Assembly (NCBI GenBank): GCA_032718565.1
Contig: JAVGVS010000821.1
Location: forward strand, 24,586-88,585
DNA: 64,000 nt
Direction: 5' to 3'
From: Distichodus sexfasciatus
Lineage: Eukaryota > Chordata > Actinopteri > Characiformes > Distichodontidae
Positions 1 to 10,990 of the stretch are shown piece by piece (position 1 is the stretch's first letter; the number at the start of each line of letters is the position of its first letter). A program made the translations under genes and the position numbers. Under the pieces are notes generated by a model that was not told the origin of the DNA, did not search any database, and saw only the letters and a list, made by a program, of their open reading frames with translations.

Positions 1-178
1 CACACACTGCACCACAACGAAATGTGACCTCTGCATTTGTGGGCAGCTAACAAGCGCCCGGGGGAGCAGTGCTTGGGGACGGTAGTTTGCTCATGAGTAC
101 CTCAGCGGTAACTTTACCGGCCCTGGATTCGAACCTGCGACCTTCTGATCACCCTACCGTTACGCCACCAACTGCCCC
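1..178 (-). repeat. tRNA-derived SINE, partial
   Basis: On the minus strand this begins with a tRNA-like head (GGCGTAACGGTAGGGTG, then a B-box-like GGTTCGAATCC equivalent) and runs into a body with GAGGTACTCATGAGCAA. The same module recurs at about 1.26, 47.5, 48.5 and 52.3 kb, which identifies it as a dispersed SINE and not a functional tRNA. The copy is cut by the window edge. Confidence 0.75.
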
Positions 179-274
179 AATTGATCAAGCATTTGTTTGA
201 TTGGTGCATCTCTAATTGCTATATTTAAATCTCGGTGTGTAGCTCGCATACATTTTTTTTCACATGCAACCTGC

Positions 275-557
275 CCATCGTAGCAATCACGGTTATGGCA
301 AAGTAAAAGGATCCAGCAAATTTCCACTGTCTCCCGGCGCAATGGGGCTCCGCTTGCAGCACGCCCCGCTCAATCTCTGGGTAGTCATTCTCGGAGAAAC
401 GGTATTTCTTCTTCACCCCGCTGCGTTTCTGCTCCAGCATTCGCTTCCTGACGCTCTCCGTCTCGGACTGGAGCGCGTCGAAAACCGCGGCCCCGACGAG
501 CAGGTAGGACCACATGCAGAGGATGAGAGACAAGGTCCGCACGTTCTGCTTTTTCAT
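275..557 (-). CDS. kcnk15: TASK-type two-pore K+ channel, exon 1 (KCNK15-like)
   Basis: The first 94 codons of a two-pore-domain potassium channel subunit of the TASK group are present. The start at 557 is chosen because MKKQNVRTLSLIL aligns with the family N-terminus; the frame stays open upstream to 716 but without family similarity. Visible parts are M1 with YLLVGAAVFDAL (residues about 10-30), the extracellular cap (about 31-75), and the first pore helix with GSFYFAITVIATMG (about 82-95), which leads into the selectivity filter. ETESVRKRML...QKRSG and QAEPHCAGRQWKF resemble KCNK15 (TASK-5) more than KCNK3 or KCNK9. In this family an intron splits the first Gly codon of the GYG filter. At that point (274) the sequence reads gcaggt, a possible GC donor, while a GT donor lies 4 bases on. 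The rest of the gene would lie outside the window. It could also be a decaying copy. Confidence 0.75.
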
Positions 558-1260
558 CTTGCGCACGAACACGGCGACTCTGGAGTCCGCGCGCACAAAC
601 AGAGCATCCGCCGTGCTCGAGACACTCGAAGTGGAAACAGGTGGCACGGTACACTTAAGCGCCAGGGCCGTAGGTATAAATAAATAAATAAATACACGAC
701 ACCAAAAAACATTCACGACCTGTCAAAAATGAAGCACTGTTCATCGAGGATTTCTCTCACGAGCTTGCACTCGAGCGCTGAGGATCGAACACATGGCATT
801 CTTGAATTTTAATGCTGTGTTAAGACCTTAAACATTTTTAACATGCAAGTTAAAACCCTTGCAAGTTAAAACGCCACTACACTGGTTACAAAGAACGAAA
901 CTATCGGTTTTTGGGGGGGGAGGTTGGTAAAATGCAACCACGGCTTGGACCGCTTTCTCTGCAACATGATAATTCGAGTTGCGGAGTGTGACGTCATCGC
1001 GCGTGATGCAGAGAATCGTTAGAGGAGGTCAACAATTCTGGTGCTTCGCAAAATTAGAACCGGTTCTAACACGGAACCGGGTTTCGACTCCCATCCCTAA
1101 ACACAACACACTACAACTCCAAAAGCAAATCACACCGTTACACTGTTTAACTTCCTTAACACCACCAGCTCTCTGTTGTAAACTCCTAATGGTTGTCATA
1201 TGGTTCCTCATGGTTCCTCGTATCAGATCGGCATTTGGGATGAGCCGATACCCAAAACGT

Positions 1261-1351
1261 GCCTCAGTGGTAACTTTACCGGTCTGGAATTCGAGCCTGC
1301 GACCTTCTGATCACGGAGCGAACACCCTAACGTTATGCCACCACCTGCCCC
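1261..1351 (-). repeat. tRNA-derived SINE fragment
   Basis: This is a second truncated copy of the SINE at the window start. It has the tRNA-like head (minus strand GGGGCAGGTGGTGGCATAACG) and the GATCAGAAGGTCGCAGGCTC segment. Confidence 0.7.
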
Positions 1352-1534
1352 AAATCTCCCTGAAATTAGGAAAATGGAAGTCGCTTTGGAAAGGAATCTG
1401 CTAAATTCGAGTCGAATTGAAATTGAATCGATATCAGGCTGGTGATGTATTGTAGTGTAACTTCTGCTTTCCGTCTCTGACAACATCCAATAACATGTGA
1501 ATTATGATCTTATATGTGAAATCTATTTCAGCAG

Positions 1535-2070
1535 GAAATCATCTTCATCAAGTCAGGAATCCGCATCTCACCGAGTCCCCATCGCCACTTCAATTCTTTT
1601 GCTTGCACGATCATTTATACCATTGCCCTGTCCAGTGCCAACACTGCACCTGCGGCCACCAAAAGCATGCGTGTGCCATGTGCTTCTACGCCGAAGATGA
1701 AGAGCTTTCGGAGTCGGTTTGCGAAATCGAACGGGACATGGCTTCGACCCTCGCCAACGAAGAGCAGCCGCAGTGTGCTTTCGGAGTCGAGCAGGACACC
1801 GCGTTCGCTAACGACGACTACCTCGCCGCAGAGGCTGTTGGAGACGGAAACGAAGCGCGCAGAAGCAGCGAACGAAATCCTGAAAGTAGAAGGACCAACA
1901 GTCAGCCAAAACGGCCCCTCAGCCCTGAGCAGAAATACATTCGGCACGCCGAAATCATGATCAAGGCGCTTTTGGACGTGCACGGAATCAAGCAGGAAGC
2001 CACCCAGCAGCACACATGCAACCACGACTCGGAGGAAAATCCGGAAGCTTTGCGTGCGAGAAACAAGTGA
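1535..2070 (+). CDS. Unrecognised Cys-rich protein, terminal exon (possible relative of the 10-36 kb family)
   Basis: An open frame of 178 codons ends in TGA at 2,068-2,070 and is followed by AATAAA at 2,251. A splice acceptor (TTTCAGCAG) precedes 1,535, and the exon enters in phase 1, as do all downstream exons of the 10-36 kb family. The residues in order are a Cys/His cluster (HCPVQCQHCTCGHQKHACAMC region), an acidic/Ser-rich middle, a basic stretch ending KRPLSPEQKY, and a helix AEIMIKALLDVHGIKQE. That helix resembles AETMLRAMLEVYDTKEPE at the C-terminus of units A and D, and the order Cys cluster, basic region, helix is the same. I infer distant paralogy. No upstream exon was found between 558 and 1,500, so the gene may be truncated. 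Function is unknown. Confidence 0.5.
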
Positions 2071-2250
2071 TAGTCACAAGAGCAGAGTTGGAGAGGGAGC
2101 ACGGAAAGGGAACACAGCGCTCTTCGGTCAAGCTTGAAGTGATGCAGGTTTACCCACACTCTCAATTTTTATGTGTGTTTCCAAAAATTTGAGTAGCTAA
2201 TGAAAACTACCGACGCAGTAGCTTTCAAAACAGTGCAGTAAGTGCTGGAC

Positions 2251-2256
2251 AATAAA
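2251..2256 (+). terminator. AATAAA poly(A) signal of the 1.5-kb gene
   Basis: AATAAA lies about 180 bases after the stop codon of the Cys-rich terminal exon, as expected for a short 3' UTR. Confidence 0.5.
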
Positions 2257-3530
2257 ACAATCTAGATTTTTTAACAAGAAAAATGTGATGATAATGATGA
2301 TAAACAAAGGTTATAAAATTCGAACACACTTGTTTGCTCACTATTCGTCAACGCACTGAGATAGACAATGTCTTTGGCCTAGCATGTGGGCTTGGCACAA
2401 CGCCAGCACAACAGCCTATCACAGGCAATGGCGCAAATTTGCAGGTTGCACATGAAGAAGCCGCGTAGTAAACATTAGCTAAATGGACAAGCGTGTAAGA
2501 AAAGATGTCGGGCAGAATGGGATGCCGCGCTGAGTAAAGGAGGGGATGAAAATGCAGGGTTTCCCGCTGTGCTTTATAGTTAAGCCGGCCGTTTTGACAA
2601 CAAATGCCTCCCGCTTTGACTACACCCCGCTAACAAAAATAAATAAATAAAAATCCTGCCATATCCATAGACAGTAAAGGAAGACCACGTCACGATGAAG
2701 CCGAATAGCGCCACCTAAACTACCGATCTCAAAGGAACACGTTATAATGTTTACATGAAATAGGAAGCAACGCGGAAGTGCCCGATGACGCTTTTCGAAT
2801 CGTGGCAACAACATGCCCCGAGAAAGCGCTCTGGAAGTGAGGCTTTGACCTCGCTCAGCGCAAAAAAAACAAGTTTGGTGGACAGTCCTATTCTTAATAC
2901 AAATCCAGTCAGCTTCAGAGTTCAGAACGCTAAGCGTTTTCAGCGGAAAAACAGACGTCGACGGAGATGATATTTTGCCGCGGAGCTCAAGCTGAACTTT
3001 TAGAACAGCCCTGGGCTTGTCAATGTCACTTTTCTCTTGCGGGCCAATGAAAATCGAGCAGTTTGTTTAATTATTTTAACTTGTTCATTCAGTTTGTATA
3101 AGAATGCCAAAAAAAACAAATGTAGTATGACAATATATCGTGATAATTATCAAAACCAATTAATAAGACAAAAAATATTGTGATATTTTTGTTCATATCG
3201 CCCAGCTCTAAGTGTAGTGCAACAAAACGCTACCAGAAAATACTAATACTATTATTTTTCTCTCTTTACAAAGATGATTGGTGTTGAAATGGCTGAAGTG
3301 GCATCTGATGGGCTTCACTACATCATTGCACGACAGCACGTACATGGCAGCTGCGGGACGGAGTTGGAGGATGGAGTCCACCTTAACCGTGACGGAAGCA
3401 AGAATTTATGAAAGCTGAGTTTATCCATTTGACTGTAACTTATGAAAGTTTACAATCTAAACACTCTCCACCTTCAAAACGCGTTGAAATGTTTGTAATT
3501 TGGCATTACATTGTTAACAGTCTAATAAAT
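2257..3530. other. Intergenic, no gene seen
   Basis: No supported coding region is visible. Near 3,120-3,215 there is an A+T-rich block ending in CATATCGCCCAGCTCTA, which looks like the end of an old hAT-like short element. Confidence 0.5.
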
Positions 3531-4387
3531 GTCGACCAATTATCGGGCCGATATTAGTCATTTTTCCGATTATCTGTATTGATGTTTAATTTTGACCAGA
3601 GGTGGGCAAAGTAGCTAACTTCATTACTTAAGTCGAAGTACAGACACCACTAGTCAAATGTTACTCCAATACAAGTGAAAGTCGTACAGTCAAATTTTAC
3701 TTAAGTTAAAGCACTGAAGTACTTGTTTTAAAAAATACTTAAGTATTAAAAGTACACCTTTCACCGCATTGTTGCATTATTGCCACAACACTTATAACAC
3801 CTAATGCCTCTGACCAGCTTGTAGAACCTGTAGAATACGGAACTGGTAGAATGTTACAGAATAAAACAACTTAAACTGATGAGGAAAACCAGTCTTTAGT
3901 TAGTTTATAGTAGTTAGAGCTGTAACTGCAGCTCACTACATCAAATCAACATTCCAACCTGCGTAAAACCAGGCTCTACACCTCTAGCTTCATGACTTTC
4001 GAACAGCAACTATGTTCTAATCAAGACAGAAAACAGCAGAACTGTCTGAACTTGGTTTTATAGTTCCAGTCTACAGGTGTGACGTGACCCTGCTGATTAC
4101 TGATAGGCTGTCACCTGTCAAACAACCAATCACCTTTTAGAAAAGGGGAATAACATCCACTTTATCCACAGGCTTGAAAGTAATGAGTAACGAGAACCTT
4201 GATATGTAGTGAAGTAAAAGTACAGTATTTGTCATGTAGTGAAGTGTAAGTCATAAGTTTCCAAATAAAATACTACTCAAGTGAAGTACAGATACTTAAA
4301 AACTCTACTCTATTTATCGGTTCTCGGCTACGTGAACTAGCAATAATCGCTATCAATATCGGCCCTAAAAGACCAACATCGGTCGAC
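3531..4387. mobile_element. Short TIR element (outer), interrupted by a second element
   Basis: The left end, GTCGACCAATTATCGGGCCG (3,531), is mirrored at the right end, where TATCGGCCCTAAAAGACC and CATCGGTCGAC finish near 4,387. The two halves are only about 65-75 bases each and are separated by an unrelated 0.7-kb insertion. It is a small nonautonomous element with no coding capacity. Confidence 0.6.
3597..4311. mobile_element. hAT-like nonautonomous element (inner)
   Basis: The sequence starts CAGAGGTGGGCAAAGTAGC and is rich in AAGTACTT/AAGTACAG motifs on both flanks, a layout typical of Tol2/hAT-related short elements in fish. The right boundary is approximate. No transposase is encoded. 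It sits inside the element at 3,531-4,387. Confidence 0.55.
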
Positions 4388-4459
4388 CCTTACTTTCTAG
4401 TATTTACATATTTTTTTTACATCATGATTTAAGGTAATGTGCTTTATCCTACAGAACAA

Positions 4460-5066
4460 ATATTAACGGGATGAATTCACTGGTTAAATGTCGCAAGCGA
4501 AGGTCACGGGAATCCAATGTTGGTATTCGGCCTTGCCGCTTACGTGCAGAGATTTCTCCAGATTCTCTGAATCTGTTGATGATATTTTGGACAGTAGATG
4601 ATGAAATCCCTAGATTCCTTGCAATTGTACGTTGAGAAACGTTGTTCTTAAACTGCTGGACTATTTGCCCACGCAGTTGTTCACAAAGTGGTGAACCTCG
4701 GCCCATCCTTGCTTGTGAACGACTGAGCCTTTTGGGGACGCTCCTTTTACACCCAATCATGACAAACGCCTGTTTCCAATTAACCTGTTCACCTGTGGAA
4801 TGTTCAAAACAGGTGTTTTTTGAGCACTCCTCAACTTTCCCAGTCTTTTGCTGCCCCTGTCCCAGCTTTTTTGGAACGTGTTGCAGGCATCAAATTCAAA
4901 ATGAGTGAAGATTTGCAAAACAACAATAAAGTTTATCACTTTGAACATTAGATATCTTGTCTTTGTATTCAATTGAATTTAGGTTGAAAAGGATTTGCAA
5001 ATCATTGCATTCTGCTTTTATTTATGTTTTACACAACGTCCCAACTTCATTGGAATTGGGGTTGTA
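4460..5066 (-). mobile_element. Tc1/mariner-like element, 5' fragment
   Basis: On the minus strand the fragment begins at the terminal inverted repeat TACAACCCCAATTCCAATG (5,066) and runs through the usual Tc1 left flank into the start of a transposase (from 4,706). The sequence is cut near 4,460, so the catalytic DDE part and the right TIR are missing. It cannot move by itself. Confidence 0.8.
4475..4706 (-). pseudogene. Tc1-like transposase N-terminus
   Basis: About 75 codons are recognisable from MGRGSPLCEQLRGQIVQQF, followed by a helix-turn-helix with SQRTIARNLGISSSTVQNII and the basic KRQGRIPTL linker. This is the paired-like DNA-binding half of a Tc1 transposase. Similarity ends at LRLRH, after which the frame runs into unrelated sequence; the whole catalytic domain is absent. 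Confidence 0.8.
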
Positions 5067-6564
5067 GTATAGATGTAGTCTTAGTTTTTGTTTATTAGTT
5101 TTGTTTTATACATTTTTGTCAATAAAACAAGTTGTTCTACTCAGCTATAGTTATGGTAATGTCTTAAATCATGTTTCTAAAGAGCTTGTGAACTTAGCAA
5201 ACGTAACAAATTAAGTATTATATTAACTTTTATGTGTGTGTGTGTGTGTGACAAAAACACTTGCTTAGGAGCATATTTTTTATTTAGTTTTACAAAGATT
5301 GGCTAGCAAATGTTATAATCTTCTAGTATGACTTGTGGAATAAACAGCAGGTTTTGAAGTATGTATTTTTCCCACTTAATTTGAAACCGCAGTGTGTATT
5401 TTTAACTACCATTAATACTTTTGTGCATTTTCTGTTCTGTTCAGCTGAATTATAAAGTGTGTTCATAAATCTAATTGTCTTTTTGCCCTCAAGCACACAC
5501 AATGCATCTCTGAAGAAATGAAATGAAAATGAAATAAATGAAAACTATTTTATTTTGTTGATAGTTTTTCGTTTTTTCATTTCGTTATTGCTGGTCAAAA
5601 AAATTATCAGCACCAAAACAGCACAGATTAATCCTTTCACACACTGGGACCATGCGTCAAACAACACTCACAACATTTCAGCGCACGGCTTCTCCAGCTA
5701 CTTCTCAAAAACACAGAGCAGTAAAACTAAACAATGAAATACTGGCCCCAGATCAGCAGTGCAATATAACAACAGAGTGACACTTTAATCTCACATCAGT
5801 CCTACAGATTTACACAACACACTGACATTTTAATCTCACATCACTGTAATATCCGGATCTTGTGTGTGTGTGTGTGTGTGTGTAACAGTCAAGTTTTGGA
5901 AAATACTGTCACAGATGAAAGGATATGTGAAAAGCCAGTTACATGGTTAATATAAAACTTTGTAAGTGTGGTACAGTGCACTTCCTCTCCACAGCGTTTG
6001 CCAGGACTGCTTTTCTGTCACCCTCGCTCTCTCTCAGGCATCCCAACCTGCAAAAACTCATTTCCGTGAGGTCCGCCCCCCCTCTCCCCAGCCTCAACCC
6101 CCCCCCCAAAAAAAGGGAAGAAACAACTTCACGGGGGGGGGGGGTTTCCACACATATGCATGTTCTCTCACTCCATCAGGTGCGCGATTTACAGTTTTCC
6201 CAAGTGCGCGATGCACACGCTACTGTCTCGCGTGCAGGTTCTTGTTTACTTGCTCTAGTTTCTGGAATATTTTATTCTATTTGCGGGCATCAGGGAGCCG
6301 TTATCAATATGCGGGAGACTTGGGATTTCTGCTCTCTCATTCTCTCTCTCAGGTGTGAACTTTAGGTAACATATGAAAAGTGAACCTCCTGAAGTACATT
6401 TTAGAGATTATAAATATTACAGTTTACAACTGGTCAGATAATTTAATTCATCTGAGCCTCCTAACCTACTTCATACCACTGTGTCACCGTCTACAACACA
6501 ACTGTTTATAGGTGCAATTACAATGAGTCTTTCAATTAATTCCCAATAGCTTTTTTTCTTTAAA
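5067..6564. repeat. Intergenic with GT microsatellites
   Basis: No gene is supported. The region holds (GT)n at about 5,231-5,250 and 5,862-5,882 and a pyrimidine-rich stretch with C and G runs at 6,078-6,145. The open frames there are simple-sequence artefacts. Confidence 0.5.
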
Positions 6565-7187
6565 TATGTGACTCTCCACGGCAAAACCAGTCGCTTGTCG
6601 CAACGGAGGTTTCCGAGAAAAACGACCGTTTATGCTGCGTGGGGTAAAATTTTGGATTTTTTGTTGTTAGTGTTTTGAAACAGTGGAAGGTCTATACTGT
6701 ACTGTTGTGAATAAATTTGGCTGAAAAACTTACCCTTTCCATCCTAAAAACGTGACTTTCTTGAAGTGAGGAATTCAATTCCAGCAGAATGTTTAAAGTT
6801 TCGGTTTTGACCGCTCTACCCCAATATTTACGCTAAATCCACTCGTTGACTAGATATTTCTCCCGAGTTAACCTAACGCAGGTAGGCTATCCGTGTCGCT
6901 GTGAATGCAGCGTAGGCTAGCGTAAATACAAACGTAGCCGCGACCGCACCAAGCGTCTGTGAGTGCTACGTCGATAGTCAACTTCAAAGGCAGATTTCTG
7001 CGTTTCTCACTTGGCGTGACAGGAGAAACCCGACTCCTTTGAATGCTGATATCTCAGTCATATCTTGTCAGATTCATTCGATATAGGTATCGTTTTGAAG
7101 GTTGATTTATGCCCTTTCATGAAAACATAATAACTCAGTTTTGAAAATTTGCGACAAGTGACTGGTTTTGCTGTGGAGGGTCACATA
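6565..7187. mobile_element. MITE, family 'CCACGGCAAAACCAGTCGC', full copy
   Basis: About 620 bases are bounded by inverted ends of about 35 bases: TGTGACTCTCCACGGCAAAA on the left, and on the right the complement of GTTTTGCTGTGGAGGGTCAC. TA-rich flanks suggest TA-type target sites. No open frame is convincing. Two further copies sit in gnpat introns (45,421 and 47,101), the first of them in opposite orientation. Confidence 0.8.
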
Positions 7188-7965
7188 TATTGAAATCATT
7201 TGTCCGTATACACGCTGCAGTCCTCGCTTCATATGAAATCACTTACGTCTAACTGTGTGGGAGTGTTCATTTTGAATGCTGTTTTTAGATTTTAGTCTTG
7301 GTGCTTTAGACGAAAATACTTTTTGTCTTGTTTTAGTTGAAAAAATATGCTACATTTTAGTCAAATTTTAGTCTTCTTTTAGACAACTGTAGCACATGTG
7401 AATAAATTCATACTAGAGGAAAGCTAAAGCATTGATATATAATTTGCTATTAAACCCTATATCTTTACTTAGTATATCTTCATTGTATACTGTTTGTTTG
7501 TCTATATAGCATTAATGTAACAAGTAAATTTCCCCACTTTGAGGACGTTAAATCTTACTCAATGAAATATGCACAAATATACATGTTAAAATCCAAATGT
7601 AAAAATGACATTTTTTAAGTATTTAATTAAGCATGTGTTAATAAATCAATCGTTCAATAAACGCCCTCGATTTAAAGAGAAGGAAAGTCAGCAAAGTAAG
7701 ACAGACAGGAACGTAAATCATTTTGGAAGAAGTCGAAACCAATAAAATCATCTTGTTTTAGAAAACTTGCTGCAGCCTCACCAACATTTTATAGATATAT
7801 TTATATATTTACATATTTATATATCATCTTTAGCTGGCGTTTTAACTTGCGAAATTACTTGTGCTGCGTTCAATAAGAAGTAAACGCTGCCAAACGCTGT
7901 TGCAAACTACACTGCATTCATTAAATAAATCATTGATATATAAGTTTAAAAAATCTAATTCGCCT

Positions 7966-8376
7966 CCCTTAGCAAAAAGTAGTATACTTGAAGTTCATTT
8001 TATCAAGTATGCTTGAGTATGAGTATAAGTATAAGTATAGCAAGTATACTACGAACCATGTACCATCTACCTTGTAGTGTACTAGAAAGTATACTAATTT
8101 AATACTTGTTCGGACTACATCGGAACATTTTTAAGTTTATAAAAGTATACTTTAAGTATACTTTATAAGGTCATTTTAAGATTACAAATGTATACTTTTA
8201 AACTTTAGTAGACCTTTCTTTATACTTATCAGTATAAGTCAAGTAAACTTCACTATACTATTCTTAAGCATATAAAATATAGTATATAAAAAGTCAACTT
8301 GAAGTATACTGCCTCAGTTTTAGTCTAGAATAAGTATACTCGTAGTACACTTAAATAAACTACTTTTTGCTAAGGG
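7966..8376. mobile_element. MITE with CCCTTAGCAAAAAGTAG ends
   Basis: The left end CCCTTAGCAAAAAGTAGTAT and right end ACTACTTTTTGCTAAGGG are inverted repeats of about 17 bases. The interior is A+T-rich and dense in AAGTATACTT. There is no coding capacity. Confidence 0.75.
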
Positions 8377-9640
8377 CTACTACAAATTCAGTTACTAATC
8401 CGCCTCTCAGTTCGATTCAATTCAATTTTTCATCCACAGTGTGAATCCACGCCATTTGGAATCTACGCAACATCAACGAACAATAACACAGGACCTGTTA
8501 ACCCGCTACAAGCACGCATTTGCTGCAGTTATATCCTGTGCTTACCTGCAATCACACACGTACACGCATACAGTTCATCTTTCTTACTTGCTGCATTTCT
8601 GCGTCTCAAAGCTGCTTTGGCTGCGTTCCATATGAAACCAGTGCCGCCTGACATCGCCGCGGTGCTGCTGAGTGTGTGCCACCCAGCGGTGGGCGTAAAT
8701 CACATACATCTATGCGTGTTCTCATTAATGTGACCAAACATAACGCACAACAACTGCAAAAGGCCCCTAAAGCTGGGTCCCATAACAACTTTAATTGTTT
8801 AAAGCGATTTTTAAAGACAACGCTGAACATGACGACTGCGGAGAGCAAACTAACACAATACAGCAGACAACGTGATCGTGGCTAATGCAAACGTTTTGGG
8901 AAAAAATAACCCCCAAAATATTGACTTGCAAACTTTATATTATGCTTCTACACTGTGAAAAATAAAACTTAAATGTGTACCAAAATAAAGTACATTATTG
9001 CAATATGTCTCATTTTACTATTAACCATGATTGTAATGGATTATAAATACCTGTTAAATTATGGAATATTGCTTTAACAGAAAATTAATATGACTGTAAG
9101 TTTATGAAAGTAACTGTATACAAAACAGAGCTAGTTGATGCTAAATAAATTTGCAATAATAACGTGTAGTTACATTAAAAATGTGCAAGTAACCAAGCAA
9201 AGATCCATAGTATAACAGAAGAAATGCATTTTACAAATGTTTCTGGCTCTTATAAAAAAAATCAGCAAATTTCATTACACTTACCAAAATAGAATTTTTT
9301 GATCATTTTCCCCTTTTTCACTATTTATCATATACTCCTTAAGTTTGCGTTTTTGTATTTGTTTATGATTTGGTTTTATGTTTTAACAATGTATTTCAGG
9401 ATCAGTCTCCAACCTTACATTTAGCATTTTGTACCTTACAAAAACAAAATGTTTGCAGCAAATTTGTAGTTCATTTGAGGCAAACAGTGGAGTTTGCCAG
9501 AATATGTTGCCACAAGTTTTGCCATTGTCTGTCACTGGGTAATTTTCTGGCAATAGTGACAAATTGCCACTACAGACAAACGTATGTGCAAGTGATTTGC
9601 CAAAACAATTTGTCAGTAATAGTGAGGCAACTGTTTGTGT
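8377..9640. other. Intergenic, no gene seen
   Basis: Short open frames occur but none has recognisable similarity, splice structure or promoter context. The sequence is A+T-rich. Confidence 0.4.
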
Positions 9641-9723
9641 ATGGATAACCCTGTGAGTGTGTGTGTACAGCAAACACTGTTAACACAACATGCAAAGTGC
9701 AAACCATCACTTAACACAACTGA

Positions 9724-9729
9724 TTTATT
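9724..9729 (-). terminator. AATAAA poly(A) signal of unit A
   Basis: AATAAA on the minus strand lies about 82 bases after the unit A stop codon. In unit D the matching place reads AAATTATT and the signal is lost, so D may use another site. Confidence 0.5.
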
Positions 9730-10178
9730 TGAGAATCTGCTTCCATAAATCTACAGCTATCAGTTCAGAAGCTTTGCCCTATATTTGCACGAAGTTTAGC
9801 ATCACAGGCACTACTCCTTGGTTTCAGGCTCTTTGGTGTCATAGACTTCCAACATGGCCCTCAGCATGGTTTCGGCAAGCACCTCGTGCTCAGGGTTGGA
9901 TGTCAGTTTGGGTTTCTCCTGTTTTCCCTTTCCCTTCTGCGTTTTTTTGGCCTGGCGAGGGCTGCTTTCCGCTGATGCCGTGGCCATCAAGGAGGCCTGC
10001 GCGCCTCCTACAGCCGACGTCGAGTATGAATCGAATCCATAGGTTGACCAGTGGATGTCCTCAGCGGCAAGGGGGCCGAGCATGGAGGAGGGTGTTTGCT
10101 CAGTGTGGCAGTTGCAACAACATGCTCCTGAGCTGGAACGTTGGCAGGAATTCATGAGTCCAAAATTTTGGACATAAC

Positions 10179-10990
10179 CTGTAGAAAGTAAGGATATAGA
10201 GTGTGCGCAAAAGCATATTGCCCTGTGGTATATGTGTATGTATGTGTGTGTGTGTGTATATATAGATATAGATATAGATATAGATATAGATAAATATAGA
10301 TAAATATAGATATACACTATGTCCTAAACACAATAACATAAGGCATGCATGGCTAACTTCAACATAAACACTATAATAAGCCAAAAAACAAAAGTATAGA
10401 CAAACACCCCAAATTCTCTTAGGACTGTAAGGGTAAAAACAACAACTGATGTCAGGTCGGTACTCAGAATCGGCTGATACCCAAAGCCCAAGTATCGGCA
10501 TCGGTAAAGGAACTGAAAAAGTTGGATCGGTGCATCCCGAATATCAAACTCTACACGTGGGTCACACAGAGTTTAGAAGAATTTGAAGACATTACTTTGT
10601 TACAATTTTGTTACAAGGAATCCCAACATGTTTCATGATGCATTTTGTAACATTAAGAGTCAATATTCAGCACCACCCAATAGCTATGCTTCTGGCATGG
10701 TGTAAGGGACTCAGGTTTCTGTAACCGTTCACAGCCGAGGGCTACGGATGCCTCATTCATAAAAGCACATGAATAAATGAATAAATAAATAAATAAATGA
10801 TATGAAATGGGTTTGGAGACGGGCAATTATAACGATGCATAAATCTGCTGGATTTTCACCTTCTAATGGGAGTGATCCTGCTTTTGAAATAAATATTTGA
10901 CGACGGGTTGTAAAACTGGTTGGAGGACATGTCCGTGTCAAATGCCCGTGTGTCTGCAGCAACGTTAGAGGGGGAGGATGGGCAACAAAA
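10179..10990. repeat. Foreign sequence replacing exons 5-8 of unit A, with microsatellite
   Basis: Similarity to the other units stops here. The stretch holds a (TG)n/(TATAGA)n microsatellite at about 10,225-10,316 and a remnant at 10,452-10,540 ending GGATCGGTGCATCCCGA, the terminus of the hAT-like family seen whole at 44,253. Confidence 0.6.

Noticed and set aside
264..683. 139-codon plus-strand frame over the potassium-channel exon
   Set aside because: It is antisense to the recognised channel exon and has no similarity of its own.
5939..6365. 130-140-codon frames around 6.0-6.3 kb
   Set aside because: They cross C, A and G homopolymer runs and have no similarity, splice context or polyadenylation signal.
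9690..10157. 155-codon plus-strand frame, and similar ones at 28,051 and 31,059
   Set aside because: They are antisense shadows of the terminal exon of the tandem family; splice signals and conservation are on the minus strand.
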